A stretch of 64,000 bases of DNA from Gymnopus androsaceus JB14 (taxonomy: Eukaryota > Basidiomycota > Agaricomycetes > Agaricales > Omphalotaceae). This document shows, in pieces, positions 1 through 11,616 of this stretch. A program made the position numbers and the translations under genes. The DNA lies in the NCBI GenBank assembly GCA_009733575.1, contig ML769605.1:53214-117213 (forward strand). Direction: 5' to 3'. The notes under the pieces were generated by a model. That model did no database searches, was not told the DNA's origin, and saw nothing but the letters and a program-made list of their open reading frames with translations. How positions within the stretch are numbered: the stretch's first letter is position 1; each line of letters begins with the position of its first letter.

Positions 1-721
1 AGCAGATGGGTTTAACTGTGAAACGACATACCAGAAGCAAACACAAGGTACTCAGAACACTCCTAATGAGCCTAATGAGAAGGATTTAAGTCGAGACAAA
101 GAGATGAGATGCCTGAGCAAAGGTTCCAGAGTCCAACAGATCCACCAGAAAGGGGGAGCGCAGTAAGGAGACTAGAAAGAAGAGTGTAGGTAGCGGACAA
201 AGTAGAGGAAAGAATGATGGGGGAAAGATAAAAGGGCTTGCGCTCACGGAATTCATTTAAGCAGCTGTTTCATTCCCACATTACGTTTAGCTTGTGCCAC
301 AATGATCTGCTCTTTCTGTAAGATATATAGTTAAAAATCATATGACCCTTGTTCTCACCGAGGCCTCTTCATCGATGATCGATCATCTGTACGATACGGA
401 ATTCCATATTATACCGTGATTCCGTATCGTGAGCAGTTCTCAGAGCATCCCCTGTATGCCTATAGGCACGGTGAGCACTCTATCTCCCCATATCAAAGGT
501 TCTGTGTACGTACACGGTTTCCCCAAAAGCGCTGAGGCGCTTCAATGTTCTCGACAGCACTGCTTTGTTTCGACGCACTCGACCCCGTGTCACCGCGTCG
601 GCTGCCATGCTGAAAGCTTCTTAACTTGAAGTATAAATTGTTTTTTCATACAGACCTATAGAAAGCTCTCCGTTCATTGCAGTCACAATAAGCAGTGTCT
701 CATCATTGCGGATAAACTCTT

Positions 722-905
722 TGAAGCCGCCCGCAGTCATAGAGAGACTTTCACTGACGTTCATTCAAGCACAAGTGAAAAGACACGCTAGTCGACCACA
801 ATTCCAAATCCAATGAGGTTGGCACCGATAGATTCAAAGAAGGGAACGAAGATTGATATGATATCGGCCGGAGGTCAAAGCTGAATGTCACGAGTGCTAA
901 AAGTT
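722..905 (-). repeat. Copied 5' end of the sugar transporter (copy 1)
   Basis: Similar to 14340-14570, which covers the transporter's first codons (Met-Thr-Ala-Gly-Gly on the minus strand) and its upstream sequence. The same piece is found at 6358-6545 and 19318-19500. In all three it lies between AA14-derived sequence and the region upstream of an NB-ARC gene, in the orientation that reads toward that gene. Confidence 0.65.
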
Positions 906-1030
906 CAAGCAGTTATCTGTTACGACTGTAGACTCTACGAATTACAAGTAATATTAATGCTATGTGAAGCAAGTTAGTGATGCTAGCGCTACATTGTAAG
1001 ATCCTAAATGTATCATGAAAACCGTCCATT

Positions 1031-2040
1031 TCACATCTTCTTCCACCCAAACAAAGCCCAAGCCAAACCCCCACTTGCATTCTCTCGTTCGCGGCGTTGA
1101 TGTAGATGAGCTGCAATACGACTTCGTTTCCATCCTTCATGAGTTCCTGGATACTTCGTTTGGTATTTGATGACCCGAGAGTTAGACTACAGCTTTTCTA
1201 TTAGCGAAAAAAAAACAAAAGAAGCGAGCTAGCGGACTCACCAGGCGTCATTCAACTTAGTTGTATTACTCTGTGACCTTGTAGTGGTAACGTTTCCGGC
1301 GAACGGAAGGTTGACGCCAGCCGCAACTGTTTGGTTCAGAACAGGTAAAGTCGCTACTGGTGAAGCAGCCGGTATCGAAATGTATGAATCTTCAAAGATA
1401 TCGTTCTGAGCTAAACTATCCTGTTAGTCTCAACCGCCTCGCAGACATTGTGAAACATCTACGCACTCCATCAATGAAGTTGTACAGGTCATTGTAGAAG
1501 GGTGGTGCATGAGAGCCTTCAAACATCTGCATATAACCGTAATTGTTCAACATCATAAGAAAACAAAACAAAAAAGCGACTCACCGTATTGTTCTCCGCT
1601 TGAAGCCAATAGAAAGGCTGTTTCGCACCGTATGTACAGTTCGAGAGAGACGCCAGTTGTTTTCCATTATCAGGATCTGCTCCACAGCGTCGCGGCACTG
1701 GGGCTTGACTAGAGGAACATCTGACGTCGCGCCGGTGATATTGCATTGGAATCCAGTCATGATAAACGATCTAATGGCAAGTATATTAATAGTACAAAAG
1801 ATGAGAAGAAAACACCAACTCGAGCACTCAACTTTATTCACCACCCGCAAATGCAGGCTAAAGAATGAATAAGTTCCAAATTCACAATTGCTAATAGACA
1901 ATCAACCCACCAAAAACAACTACCACCCACCGACCAATGCCCCAATAAAATCCAAACACACAAACAAACCATCCACAGGATACCAACAAAAGACTCTAAA
2001 TCAGGACACCGCCAGGACATAACCTTTCAATGGCATACGA
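1031..2040 (-). pseudogene. AA14 LPMO, broken copy A
   Basis: This matches exons 9 to 4 of the AA14 gene at 6687-8284. Exon 8 keeps the reading ATC-TTT-GAA that is shifted in the other copy, so this copy is intact where that one is broken. Conversely, near 1700 one base is missing in the Lys-Pro-Gln-Val region just before Arg-Arg-Cys-Gly, which throws the frame. Exon 4, around 1860-2030, is scarcely recognisable and the signal peptide and His1 exons are absent. It is probably a non-functional duplicate. Indels next to the 2099 gap may be sequencing errors. Confidence 0.7.
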
Positions 2041-2098
2041 AAGATTCCGAATAAAAACCACCTCGTTCCATAATCAAACCTCTCTCTAAAACATCCTT

Positions 2099-2123
2099 NN
2101 NNNNNNNNNNNNNNNNNNNNNNN
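2099..2123. other. Assembly gap (25 N)
   Basis: A run of 25 N. The left side ends in a decayed AA14 exon; the right side starts in the PHD-like segment that follows the NB-ARC gene. No sequence is shared across this gap. Confidence 1.
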
Positions 2124-2330
2124 GGACCTGAAAAATCATGAATTTCTTCCATAGCAACAGGTTCAGCTTCAGGCAGAGCAGAAGATTGACTAGAGATAGA
2201 GCAGAGATGGCATCAAGTAGTGGATCCTGAATATTAATATGTTGACTTGGTGGTATCATGAGTGGAATAAAATAACATACCTGCCAGTGTGAGATGGCAT
2301 GGAGGATGTGCAAAATAAGCTAAGAGATGC
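2124..2330 (-). pseudogene. PHD-like segment downstream of NLR copy A, truncated by the gap
   Basis: Homologous to 15206-15400. The cysteine-rich part that follows in the second copy (15058-15190) would lie beyond the gap and is missing here. Confidence 0.6.
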
Positions 2331-2369
2331 AAGTAAGTATACAGTTGAGCTGCAATTGAGAGGTATTAC

Positions 2370-3765
2370 TTACCCTCCATGTTCCTGTGTTCTATCCAGA
2401 GCATCAGGATGTTCCTTGCCCAGCACTTGCTCTGGAATTTTGAGCAGAGGCTCCTCCAACTCAAGTGCATCATTGTATCTCCCCAGATCTTTATATGTCA
2501 TTGCCAGGTTCTCTATTCGCTCCAGAGTATGAGGATGTTCTTTTCCTAGCACTTGCTCTGACAATTTGAGCAGAGGCTCCTCAACTCAAGTGCATCATTG
2601 TATCTCCCTAGATCTTGATATGTCATTGCCAGGTTCTGTATTCGCTGTCAGAGTATGAGGATGTTCTTTTCCTAGCACTTGCTCTGACAATTTGAGCAGA
2701 GGCTCCTCCAACTCAAGTGCATCATTATATCTCCCTAGATCTGCATATGTCAATTGCCAGGTTCTGTATTCGTGTCAGAGTATCAGGATGTTCTTTTCCT
2801 AGCACTTGCTCTGACAATTTGAGCAGAGGCTCCTCCAACTCAAGTGCATCATTGTATCTCCCCAGATCTTTATATGTTATTGCCAGGTTCTGTATTCTGT
2901 GTCAGAGTATCAGGATGTTCTTTTCCTAGCACTTGCTCTGACAATTTGAGCAGAGGCTCCTGCAACTCAAGTGCACCATTGTATCTCCCCAGATCTTTAT
3001 ATGTTATTGCCAGGTTCTGTGTTTGCTTCAGAGTATGAGGATGTTCTTTTCCTAGCACTTGCTCTGACAATTTGAGCAGAGGCTCCTGCAACTCAAGTGC
3101 ATCATTGTATCTCCCCAGATCTTTATATGTCAATGCCAGGTTCTGTATTCGTGTCAGAGTATCAGGATGTTCTTTTCCTAGCACTTGCTCTGACAATTTG
3201 AGCAGAGGCTCCTCCAACTCAAGTGCATCATTGTATCTCCCCAGATTTGCATATGTTACTGCCAGGCTCTGTATTCGCTGTCAGAGTATCAGGATGTTCT
3301 TTTCCTAGCACTTGCTCTGATAATTTGAGCAGAGACTCCTGCAACTCAAGTGCATCATTGTATCTCCCCAGATTTGTATATGTCACTGCCAGGCTCTGTA
3401 TTTGTTCAGAGTATCAGGATGTTCTTTTCCTAGCACTTGCTCTGACAATTTGAGCAGAGGCTCCTGCAACTCAAGTGCATCATTGTATCTCCCCAGATCT
3501 TTATATGTTATTGCCAGGTTCTGTGTTCGATTCAGAGTATTAGGATGTTCTTTTCCTAGCACTTGCTCTGACAATTTGAGCAGAGGCTCCTGCAACTCAA
3601 GTGCATCATTGTATCTCCCCAGATTTGCATATGTTACTGCCAGGCTCTGTATTTTGTTCAGAGTATCAGGATGTTCTTTTCCTAGCACTTGCTCTGATAA
3701 TTTGAGCAGAGGCTCCTCCAACTCAAGTGCATCATTGTATCTCCCCAGCCTTCCATACACTGCCC
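2370..3765 (-). repeat. Tandem TPR-coding repeat, about 11 units of 126 bp
   Basis: Units recur about every 126 bp (starts near 2474, 2600, 2729, 2856, 2981, 3107, 3233, 3359, 3485, 3611, 3737) and differ from each other at only a few positions. Several have 1-3 bp length changes. Confidence 0.95.
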
Positions 3766-5364
3766 CCAGATGCCCACCATAAGTGATTGTCTCTGGATGG
3801 TGTTTTCCCTTAACTTCTTCTGAATTCTCAAGCAATGCCTTCACAATCTCCAGCTCCTTCACATAATTCCCACTTAGTGACCACAATGAACTGAAAGCAT
3901 TCCAGATAAACACCTCTTTAACATCCAAAGCATTTACCAATTTACAATGTTCCTGCAGTTGGAGTACAAATGGCATTTCATATTTACTAATTTCTTCCAT
4001 TGATACAGCAAGAAATGCTGCTATAACATCTTTCTGATGCTGTACTCCATCAGAAACCCATTCATGCACTAAAGGATGTATGTTGTATGTCTTGCCATGT
4101 TGCATCACATTAATCAGAGAGAAATTTGACAGCTCTAATATAATGGTATCCATTGTAATATCATTCCATTGTCTGGAATTTGAGTAAAGCTTTTCCAAAA
4201 GATCAATGACTTGGTCCACCAAAGGTCCAGGATGCACTTGATTTACTTTATCTATGTTATCCACTACTCTCTGAAACATCTCTCGAGGAATATTTTCAAA
4301 ATGCATACAAGAGCATATTTTCAAAAACTCTTGAGCTGAGTTTTGCAGCTTATTCCAACTCAAATTCCAAGTAGAGTAAACAGATAATGTATAGTCATCA
4401 TAACTTTGAGAGGCATTGATGGACATTATTTGAGCTCTCTGAGATTCCAGTCTCTCTAGATATCCATATAGACAATGCTGCTGTTGAATATATGCTCCAG
4501 CTTGAACAAGTGCAAGTGGAAAACAACAAAGGGATTGTGCAATTTTTTCAACCATGAGCTGGTCTTCTACAGTTGCATTATGACCCATCCCAGCATAAGT
4601 CATTAACAATTGCACTGCATCTGTATGACCCATGTCCTTGAGCTCTGTATTCCTTCCAGCTGGACCCATAGTCAGCTGGATTAATGCTGCATTCCTTGAA
4701 GTAATTATCACATTTCCATGCCTACAAGTGGGCATAAATCTTCCCAGCTTAAGTTCAGGATCATCAGCATTGTCATAGATCACAAGCCACTCTTCTTTCT
4801 GAGTTTCAAGCCATCTTTTGCCTGATAACCATGTTGGCTGTGGCTGATTGGTTTGCATGGCAATATCATAGAAACTTGCCTGGATGAGACTTTCTGAAGC
4901 AGCATGAATCATCCATACTTTTGTGAATCTGTGTGTTCTTTTAACATCAATGAGTTTACAATGTATTGATATTTGCCTACTGGTTTTCAAATTGAAAAGC
5001 AAACTCCAAGGCTGTCTGTGTCTTTCCACTTCCTCCCAATCCCCATAGTAGATACCTCCTTTGCTTATGTTGGGCTGTAGATGATCCTCCTTTGATGAAA
5101 TGCATTTCCAGTAAGGAAATAAGATCTTTTCTTCCAATGAATTCTGGGGGACAGTGCTGGGAGGTTATGTTTGACATTCCTTCCTGGTATCCTATCATTC
5201 CAAAGTTGCTCATCAGTTCCTTTGTTTCATGTATTTCCAAGCTGAAGCTCACCTGAAGGAACAGTTTTTTTCTCCAAGGGATTGTTGAACATTGTTGTAT
5301 TGATGGTATGAGCAGCTTGGAAGGTTGAGTTGTTGCTCTCAAAGTGTGAAGCATTTGCAAACAT
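2370..5364 (-). pseudogene. NB-ARC/TPR protein (fungal NLR-type), copy A, 3' half frame-broken
   Basis: This is a signal-transducing NTPase of the STAND class, presumably cytosolic; fungal members are implicated in recognition of non-self. Short N-terminal exon 5253-5364 starts MFANASHF. An ORF near 4977-5190 carries P-loop GLGGSGKT and is joined by a small phase-2 intron to the main ORF, which has kinase-2 LVIYDNADD, a sensor-like VIITSRN, a GLPL-like CCFPLALVQAG and a terminal IHPLVHEWV motif. About 11 TPR units of 42 residues (126 bp) follow, with core GRYNDALELEEPLLKLSEQV. The frame is intact only to about 3400. From 3400 to 2370 each unit or two carries a small indel, so the array is spread over several frames. 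This decay lies next to the gap, so sequence error competes with real pseudogenisation. The exact start is uncertain because exons between 5364 and 5590 do not join cleanly. Confidence 0.8.
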
Positions 5365-5439
5365 TTGTGAACTGAGATTAGAGAAAAATTCAACATTATC
5401 ACTTTCTTAAGCAATAAAGCTTTCTCACGATGCACCTGC

Positions 5440-6357
5440 AGCAGATCCTCCTGTTGGAGTGTGTTGCATCCTGTGATAGGGTCAATATAACCAATGAGGA
5501 GTAGTGTAACTAGAAGGCAAGTCTCACATATTCTCAGTCACTTGAATATCATGTTCACATTGTAAAGCATCTCTTGATGATGTGGATTCCATCTTGTGAA
5601 AGGATGGAAGATCAGCAGCTGTGGACATCCATTGATAAATGGAGCAAGCAACAGATGGATGACAAAGGTTGGATAAGCAGATGGGTTTAACTGTGAAACG
5701 ACATACCAGAAGCAAACACAAGGTACTCAGTACACTCCTAATGAGCCTAATGAGAAGGATTTAAGTCGAGACAAAGAGATGAGATGCCTGAGCAAAGGTT
5801 CCAGAGTCCAACAGATTCACCAGAAAAGGGGAGCGCAGTAAGGAGACTAGAAAGAAGAGTGTAGGTAGCGGACAAAGTAGAGGAAAGAATGATGGGGGAA
5901 AGATGAAAGGGCTTGCGCTCATGGAATTCATTTAAGCAACTTTCTTATTCCCACATTACGTTTAGCTTGTGCCCCCATGAGTCAGATATAGTTATAAATC
6001 ATGACCCTTGGTCACCGAGGACTCTTCATCGATGATCGATCATCTGCAGTTCAGATGTACAATACGGAACGGTATCCATAATCCGTGCCACGAGCAGTTC
6101 TCAGTGTATCCCCTGTAAGCCTATACGGCAAAGTGAGCACCCTATCCCTTGTACGTACATGGTTTGCCCAAAAGCGCTGAGGCGCTTCGATGTACAGCTT
6201 TGTTTCGACGCGCTCAACCCCCGTGTCACCACGTCGGCTGCCATGCTGAAAGCTTCCTAACTTGATGTATAAAGAATTATCACTTTTTTTTTCATACAGA
6301 CCTTAGAAAGCTCTCCGCTCGTTGCAGTCGCAGTAAGCAGTGTCTCATTGCGGATAA
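5440..6357. other. Shared upstream region of NLR copy A, no gene seen
   Basis: Nearly the same sequence occurs at 1-720 and 18360-19310. It includes ATCGAT/GATCGATC-rich palindromic sequence around 6027-6045. I see no convincing coding exon apart from possible small 5' exons of the NB-ARC gene at 5524-5600. Confidence 0.6.
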
Positions 6358-6545
6358 ACTCTTTGAAGCTGCCCGCAGTGGTAGTGCAAGAATTTCACTG
6401 AGAACGTCTGTCCAGGCCCAAACTAATAAGACACGCTAGTAGTTGACCACAATTCCAAATCCAATGAGGTTGGCACCGATAGATACAAAGAAGGGAACGG
6501 AGATTGATATGATATCGGCCGGAGGTCAAAGCTGAATGTCACGAG
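6358..6545 (-). repeat. Copied 5' end of the sugar transporter (copy 2)
   Basis: Same homology to 14340-14570 as the 722-905 and 19318-19500 copies. About 1 kb upstream of the NB-ARC gene at 5364 and in the same orientation. Confidence 0.65.
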
Positions 6546-6686
6546 TGCGAAAAGTTCAGGGAGTTATCTGTTACGACTGTAGACTCTGCGAATTACAAGT
6601 GATATTAATGCTATGTGAAGCAAGTTTGTGATGCTAGCGCTACATTGTAAGATCCTACTGTAAATGTATCATGAAAACCGTCCATT

Positions 6687-8284
6687 TCACATCTTCTTCC
6701 ACCCAAACAAAGCCCAAGCCAAACCCCCACTTGCATTCTCTCGTTCACGGCGTCGATGTAGATGTGCCGCAATACGACTTCGTTTCCATCCTTCATGAGT
6801 TCCTGGGATACTTCGTTTGGTATTTGATGACCCGAGAGTTAGACTACAGCTTTTCTATTAGCGAAAAAAAAAACAAAAGAAGCGAGCTAGCGGACTCACC
6901 AGGCGTCATTCAACTTAGTTGTATTACTCTGTGACCTTGTAGTGGTAACGTTTCCGGCGAACGGAAGGTTGACGCCAGCCGCAACTGTTTGGTTCAGAAC
7001 AGGTAAAGTCGCTACTGGTGAAGCAGCCGGTATCGAAATGTATGAATCTTCAAGAGATATCGTTCTGAGCTAAACTATCCTGTTAGTCTCAACCGCCTCG
7101 CAGACATTGTGAAACATCTACGCACCTCCATCAATGAAGTTGTACAGGTCATTGTAGAAGGGTGGTGCATGAGAGCCTTCAAACATCTGCATATAATCTG
7201 TAGTTGTTCAACATCATAAGAAAACAAAACAAAAAAGCGACTCACCGTATTATTCTCCGCTTGAAGCCAATAGAAAGGCTGTTTCGCGCCGTATGTACAG
7301 TTCGAGAGAGACGCCAGTTGTTTGCCATTATCAGGATCCGCTCCACAGCGTCGCGGCACTTGGGACTTGACTCGAGGAACATCTGACATCGCGCCGGTGA
7401 TATTGCATTGGAATCCAGTCATGTAATCTGCAAGTATCATGTAAGTAGACAGAAGATGAACGAAACCAACTCGAGCTCACTTTGTTCACCACCGCTGTCA
7501 GGCTAACAAGAAGAGAAGGTTAATCCCATGCATATAGCTCAACCCACAAAAAATACTCACCGAATGAATCCAAAACCACGCACAGGTACAAAGACCATCA
7601 GGACACGCCGGCATCCTTTCAGGAATCTGAAAGTCCGTAAACCTCGTCCATACACACGTCTGATTCACACTAAACACTGTAAAATCCTCCGGCGTCACTT
7701 CGCTCACATTGCTCTTGTACGCAATCGCGAGTGCACACCCTTTCAGGTCGTCGAATCCAGTAGTGTGGAATTCGGCTATGGGGCTACCAGGACAGACGTT
7801 ATCGCCATCTTGAATATCTCCGCCAGGGTTGGATGCGAAGAAGGATGTGGCGCCCTTGTCGCATGCGATTTCGGTTGTGATTGACTGGTTGACGGGAAGC
7901 TGGAGGATATCTGATGCGTGAGGAGGAAAGTCCAGATGACCGTGGAACCACCACTGCAAAGCAAGTATTAGAGTGAAAAGCACTCTTGAGATTGAACACT
8001 GGAGCGTACCTCGTCGAAGGTATAATTTGTGAGAGGAGACACGGGGCTAATAGTAGATTGTATTGTTAAAGCAAGTATTTTAGAAGCAATAGCGACATAC
8101 CGATTGTCATATGGGAATGATTGTTCAATAACATTAAATCCCCACATACTCGGGTGAAATATAGCTATGAAGAACGCGTCAGGTTAGACCAACAGTCGCG
8201 AGATAAATGAGAATCGTGCGTACAAGCATGGGAAGCAACCTGTCGAACCAAGCAAATCGTGAAGAGAAAGTAGAGCAGTGACAT
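6687..8284 (-). CDS. AA14 lytic polysaccharide monooxygenase (copper, xylan-type), with a C-terminal frameshift
   Basis: AA14 enzymes are secreted copper monooxygenases that act on recalcitrant xylan. Nine exons rebuilt: 8284-8224, 8164-8101, 8046-8010, 7953-7561, 7502-7481, 7427-7246, 7186-7126, 7069-6900, 6843-6687; all junctions keep frame. Signal peptide MSLLYFLFTICLVRQVAS is followed at once by mature His1 (HASIFHPSMWGFN). Counting from it, the second copper His falls at 99 (AEFHTTGFDD) and a Tyr at 176 (EQNYMTGF), matching the His1/His99/Tyr176 set I recall for AA14. Eight or more Cys suit a disulphide-rich secreted fold. The C-terminal tail is basic (HLHRRRERE). In exon 8, near 7055, the sequence reads ATCTCTTGAAG where copy A has ATCTTTGAAG; the extra base gives an early stop after the catalytic domain. 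Either the gene makes a shorter enzyme or this is a sequence error. Confidence 0.9.
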
Positions 8285-8473
8285 CTTATTTCTTTGTTGG
8301 AGATGATGAAGAGTAGCGTCAAGCTATACCAGAAAACCAAAGGATTGTTGCAGGCGTAAAGAACGTGAAGGTCGGGAATGTCGTGTCCACGGAGAGCCAG
8401 AGAGAGAAAGTCTAATTGCCAACCAGTGGACTTTGAAATTAGGAGGGGAAAAACTTGTCCTGAACACGACTGC

Positions 8474-8488
8474 TGGCCCTTTTTATAC
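8474..8488 (-). promoter_or_regulatory. TATA box of the AA14 gene
   Basis: On the minus strand GCAGTATAAAAAGGG lies about 195 bp upstream of the chosen ATG at 8284. The ATG at 8542 is upstream of this TATA and opens a frame without a signal peptide, which supports 8284 as the start. Confidence 0.6.
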
Positions 8489-8559
8489 TGCATCGGTGAC
8501 CTTGATAAATGATAATGATATGAAACAACAAAAACCCATGCCATTGTTCAATAAGCGCC

Positions 8560-9222
8560 AGAGCTTGGTGACGGCCCGGTACTAAGCGCCATTTTGCGAA
8601 CTTCAGGTTTAAACCGATCGCGATGAAGACTATTTCGCTCAGGCTCTTGGAAGTCCATCGTGGCCGGTCACAGGCTACAAGGCAATGAGACCGACGAACA
8701 CTTTAAAATGCTGTTTCAAACAGAAAGCCGGAACCTAGCGCCTAGAATCTTTTTCCTCCTTTTCCCTGAACCTTTCCCCGACGCCGCCATACTACACCGT
8801 CCGGACTCTGGAGCATCCCAATCCATCTGATCATCTCCTTCTTATTTAACTCGAGAACCAGTACGACTCTACGAGTACTAGTAGGGTGGAAAAGAAGGGT
8901 GTACTAATTATCGGCTAGTATGTGTATGCTTTGAAGGAAAAAAGCCCGTCTCTCTCCGTCTTAGGATGGCCAGTTGACGTCGTCCTCCGATTCATCTACA
9001 AGCTCAAGTTTCAGATGAGTATCAGCATCTTGGCCGGTTGCTTAAAGTTCTGCTAAGCCCGCTTGAAATATACTTTCCAGCGAACAATTTCTTCGTCTTT
9101 CTACAAAGTAACGACCCGAACATCACCTGTACTGGTTCTATTTTCGCTCATTGTGGAATCTGAAGGACCACACGGCAAGCTCATCCTGAATACTGAAGCC
9201 ACGCCGAAATTAACCGTTCGTC
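8560..9222. other. Intergenic, no gene seen
   Basis: Sequence between the divergent AA14 gene and the next plus-strand gene. No ORF with protein-like composition. It presumably holds both promoters. Confidence 0.4.
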
Positions 9223-9223
9223 C

Positions 9224-10002
9224 ATGTCCCTGGATCTCGAAGCCGTCAATGCCTCCCCCATCACACCCGCCCCTCAAAGTCGTGACGACTCTGAAGCCAC
9301 CAGCGCGGTCCTTGGTTATGAATTTTCGGGACTCACCGAGAAAACAGTAGAACCCGGAACCTTTTCATCTGTTTTTTCTGAACCTCCCAATCTGCTTACG
9401 ATCCGCAAGTTTGCTAGCACTCGCTTATGTGGTGAGGAGAATCATCGTAGTCTTCCTTCCGCCATACTCACAATTTCCGTTAGGCCATTGTAACTACCAC
9501 CAAGCCAGAAGAATTAGCAAAGGCTCCGAAATTGGTGAGTACGAATCTTGTCGGGCTATTAAACCGTCGTTCTTCGTTCGCACCATTGATTCATGTCATC
9601 AGCTGTACATCGACAACTCAAAAATCGATCTCCAAAAACCTTTCCACCAAAAATACTCTTTATAAGTTGATTAAAGAGCCAACATACATGCACATCTACA
9701 GCGGTCCTACCGCCGTCATCACCAAGGACCCCGATTATGGCAAAGTGATCTTTGGTCCATCAAACAATCCATATGGCATAAAACGCCAGCGTATGACTCT
9801 AGGTAAGTTTTATCCGGTTTGTTTTGTTTCCAGCTCTTCATGAACTCTCCGAGTACCCTGCCGACCGAATACAGTGCAAATTACTTACTAACTTATGTTT
9901 CGTATAGCCGAATTCCAGAAGACGAAGCATTTAAATGGGAATTGGGCGGAATATAAAGCTAATATCTACGACGTGCCCAAACCCCCAGCATTTATCTTCT
10001 AA
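9224..10002 (+). CDS. Uncharacterised multi-exon gene
   Basis: Not recognised. The clearest part is the 3' end: an exon ending at 9802 with PDYGKVIFGPSNNPYGIKR, a GTAAGT donor, and a last exon from 9908 giving AEFQKTKHLNGNWAEYK and ending in PPAFIF and a TAA at 10000-10002. A likely upstream exon begins with an ATG at 9224 (MSLDLEAVNASPITPAPQS), Ser/Pro/Thr-rich. The exons between 9410 and 9600 do not join unambiguously in one frame, so the middle is uncertain. No signal peptide or known domain is visible. Confidence 0.45.
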
Positions 10003-10362
10003 CGTCAACGGTCAGACCAACTGATCGCCAGTCCGTTCAAAGGTGTGGTGCCTTTCCGGATCCTGATCGTACAAGTGAAGAATTTATCAGTTGTATGGCG
10101 TCTTAGTTTACTTTTTGGACTCGTATATAACGCATAAATGATCACTGGCGCTAAACGCAGATACTAAGAGACGACAAAAGTTGAAAAACAAATTAAGGGT
10201 GCGATAAACAGCTTTGACTGACCCGATTCGGACTTTTGATTCACATGATAATTGGTCGTTCTGCACTATACCGGCAGTCGGTAAAGATCTCTTCCAGCTG
10301 ATTTCAGAATCTTATCTACCGCTATATTTTTTATACTGATGTTCGTCGTAATTTAGTTGAAT
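10003..10362. other. Convergent intergenic stretch, no gene seen
   Basis: 3' flanks of a plus-strand and a minus-strand gene. Only short ORFs with no recognisable content. Confidence 0.4.
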
Positions 10363-11616
10363 TTAGTTGAATGATCGGTGAGAGTTACATTCCAAGGTTT
10401 CAAATCCTTGTCTGAAGATTGCATCGAAAGAAGATGATTCAACCTTGTTCAGAACGGGATGAAAAGCAGTACTATGTACATTATTTGAATAGACTCTCCG
10501 TGAACAGGGGAATTCTTCTGTATACCTAAGCCAATCAGCTTTCGATGCAACCCAATCGCTCCGGTAGCAGGAGCTAAAAGTCGCCTGGTTGGTTGTCCAG
10601 AGGTTGGACCACCAAACAGACGACATCATATCTGCTATTGGATTTTCTGCCTGATTTCTCGGAGGAGGAATCGCAAAGTACAGCGTAGCTATTTCTTGTA
10701 AAACCTACAATCACAGTCAGAAAGCAATGCGAGGGGACAACAAATCAAACAGCTCACCCTCCGTACTTCCGGCTGAGTGAGAGGTCCTCCTCTACTCTGA
10801 TACGTACCGCAAAGACGGACCCAATTTTCTCGCATGACTTTGTTGTGATCTCCTTGGGCACGCTGACACGTCGCAACGGCGAGTTGGGCAAAGTTGATAA
10901 TGGGATCTTGCGCTATGACGATTTCGTCACTGGAGGTACCGATATGGACTGTAGACCTGCAACTGGATGCAGAGCGCGGAATAGCGGGAGCAGAGACAAA
11001 GTGTTTGATAGATGTTCGTGCACCTAGAATGTTACCATTTTGGAGATATCTGTACGATCAGTGAGCAGTGGGGTATATATAGAGAGAGGGTCTTGAGACG
11101 TACGGTATTGTTCCACGTAATGCAAATGATCCAAAGGTATTGGTAGGTGTTGCCCAATGTATGAACATCTCGGCCAATAACCTAGCAGTGTCTCTCGATC
11201 CAGACGCCAGGAAATGGGGTTCTGCGGCTTCGAACGATCCCTCTGTCGAGAAAGGAATCAGAAAATAGTGGAACGTGTAATCACGGAAGATTACCTTTGT
11301 AAAGTAGCTCTCCAACATAATGGTGTAATGGTTGATCACCAGCAGGACATGGTCCATGTTTCGCCGACCAACTTTATGATGAATGAGATATCAGTGGTCT
11401 TGGAATGAAGAAATAATCATACACTAAAGATTTATCTACCATATTTTGCGCCATGCTCCTTCAGAACCCGTTAAAGCGATAAGTGGCGTCAATCTTCCTA
11501 GATTTCGGTCATTAATCATTCGGTTATCCCTCAAGAACAAGAGTCTGGCTTACCCTGCTCTCGTCTGGAACAGGTTCCCCTTTGGTATCATAAAGTTCCA
11601 ACAAAAATCAGCTGAG
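10363..11616 (-). pseudogene. GET4: GET4 (tail-anchored protein insertion factor), 5'-truncated and frame-disrupted
   Basis: Get4 is a cytosolic alpha-solenoid partner of Get5 in delivery of tail-anchored proteins to the ER. Exons on the minus strand: about 11616-11554 (ELYDTKGEPVPDESR), 11497-11423 (RLTPLIALTGSEGAWRK), 11371-11295 (WSAKHGPCPAGDQPLHHYV), 11242-11104 (GSFEAAEPHFLASGSRD, FALRGTIP), 11049-10758 (NGNILGART, VRLCGTYQSRGGPL) and 10704-10363 (ATLYFAIPPPR). The LHHYVGELLYKEG and FAIPPPR blocks are typical of the family. The N-terminal third is absent because the sugar transporter 3' end lies there on the same strand. Near 11440 a run of four A has one base too few to join RK to MVDKSLVWSAK, and the first exon joins the second out of frame. 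The last ~60 residues are unlike Get4. It is either a truncated relic or a real gene with sequence errors. Confidence 0.75.

Larger units (their letters stand above)
1..2098. repeat. Degenerate flank copy A (AA14 3' part, transporter 5' fragment, NLR upstream region)
   Basis: The segment is homologous to 5680-7620 and, in part, to 18610-19984. It begins with the same sequence that lies upstream of the NB-ARC gene at 5.4 kb, passes through the copied 5' end of the sugar transporter (about 722-905) and then enters AA14 exons in the same order as in the 6.7-8.3 kb gene. Homology decays quickly after 1750 and ends at the N gap. Seen directly by sequence comparison. That the last 300 bases are low-quality contig end is inference. 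Confidence 0.8.

Noticed and set aside
8179..8544. Minus-strand ORF of 121 codons upstream of AA14
   Set aside because: It overlaps the AA14 TATA box, signal-peptide exon and first intron in another frame, so it is a shadow of that gene's 5' region.
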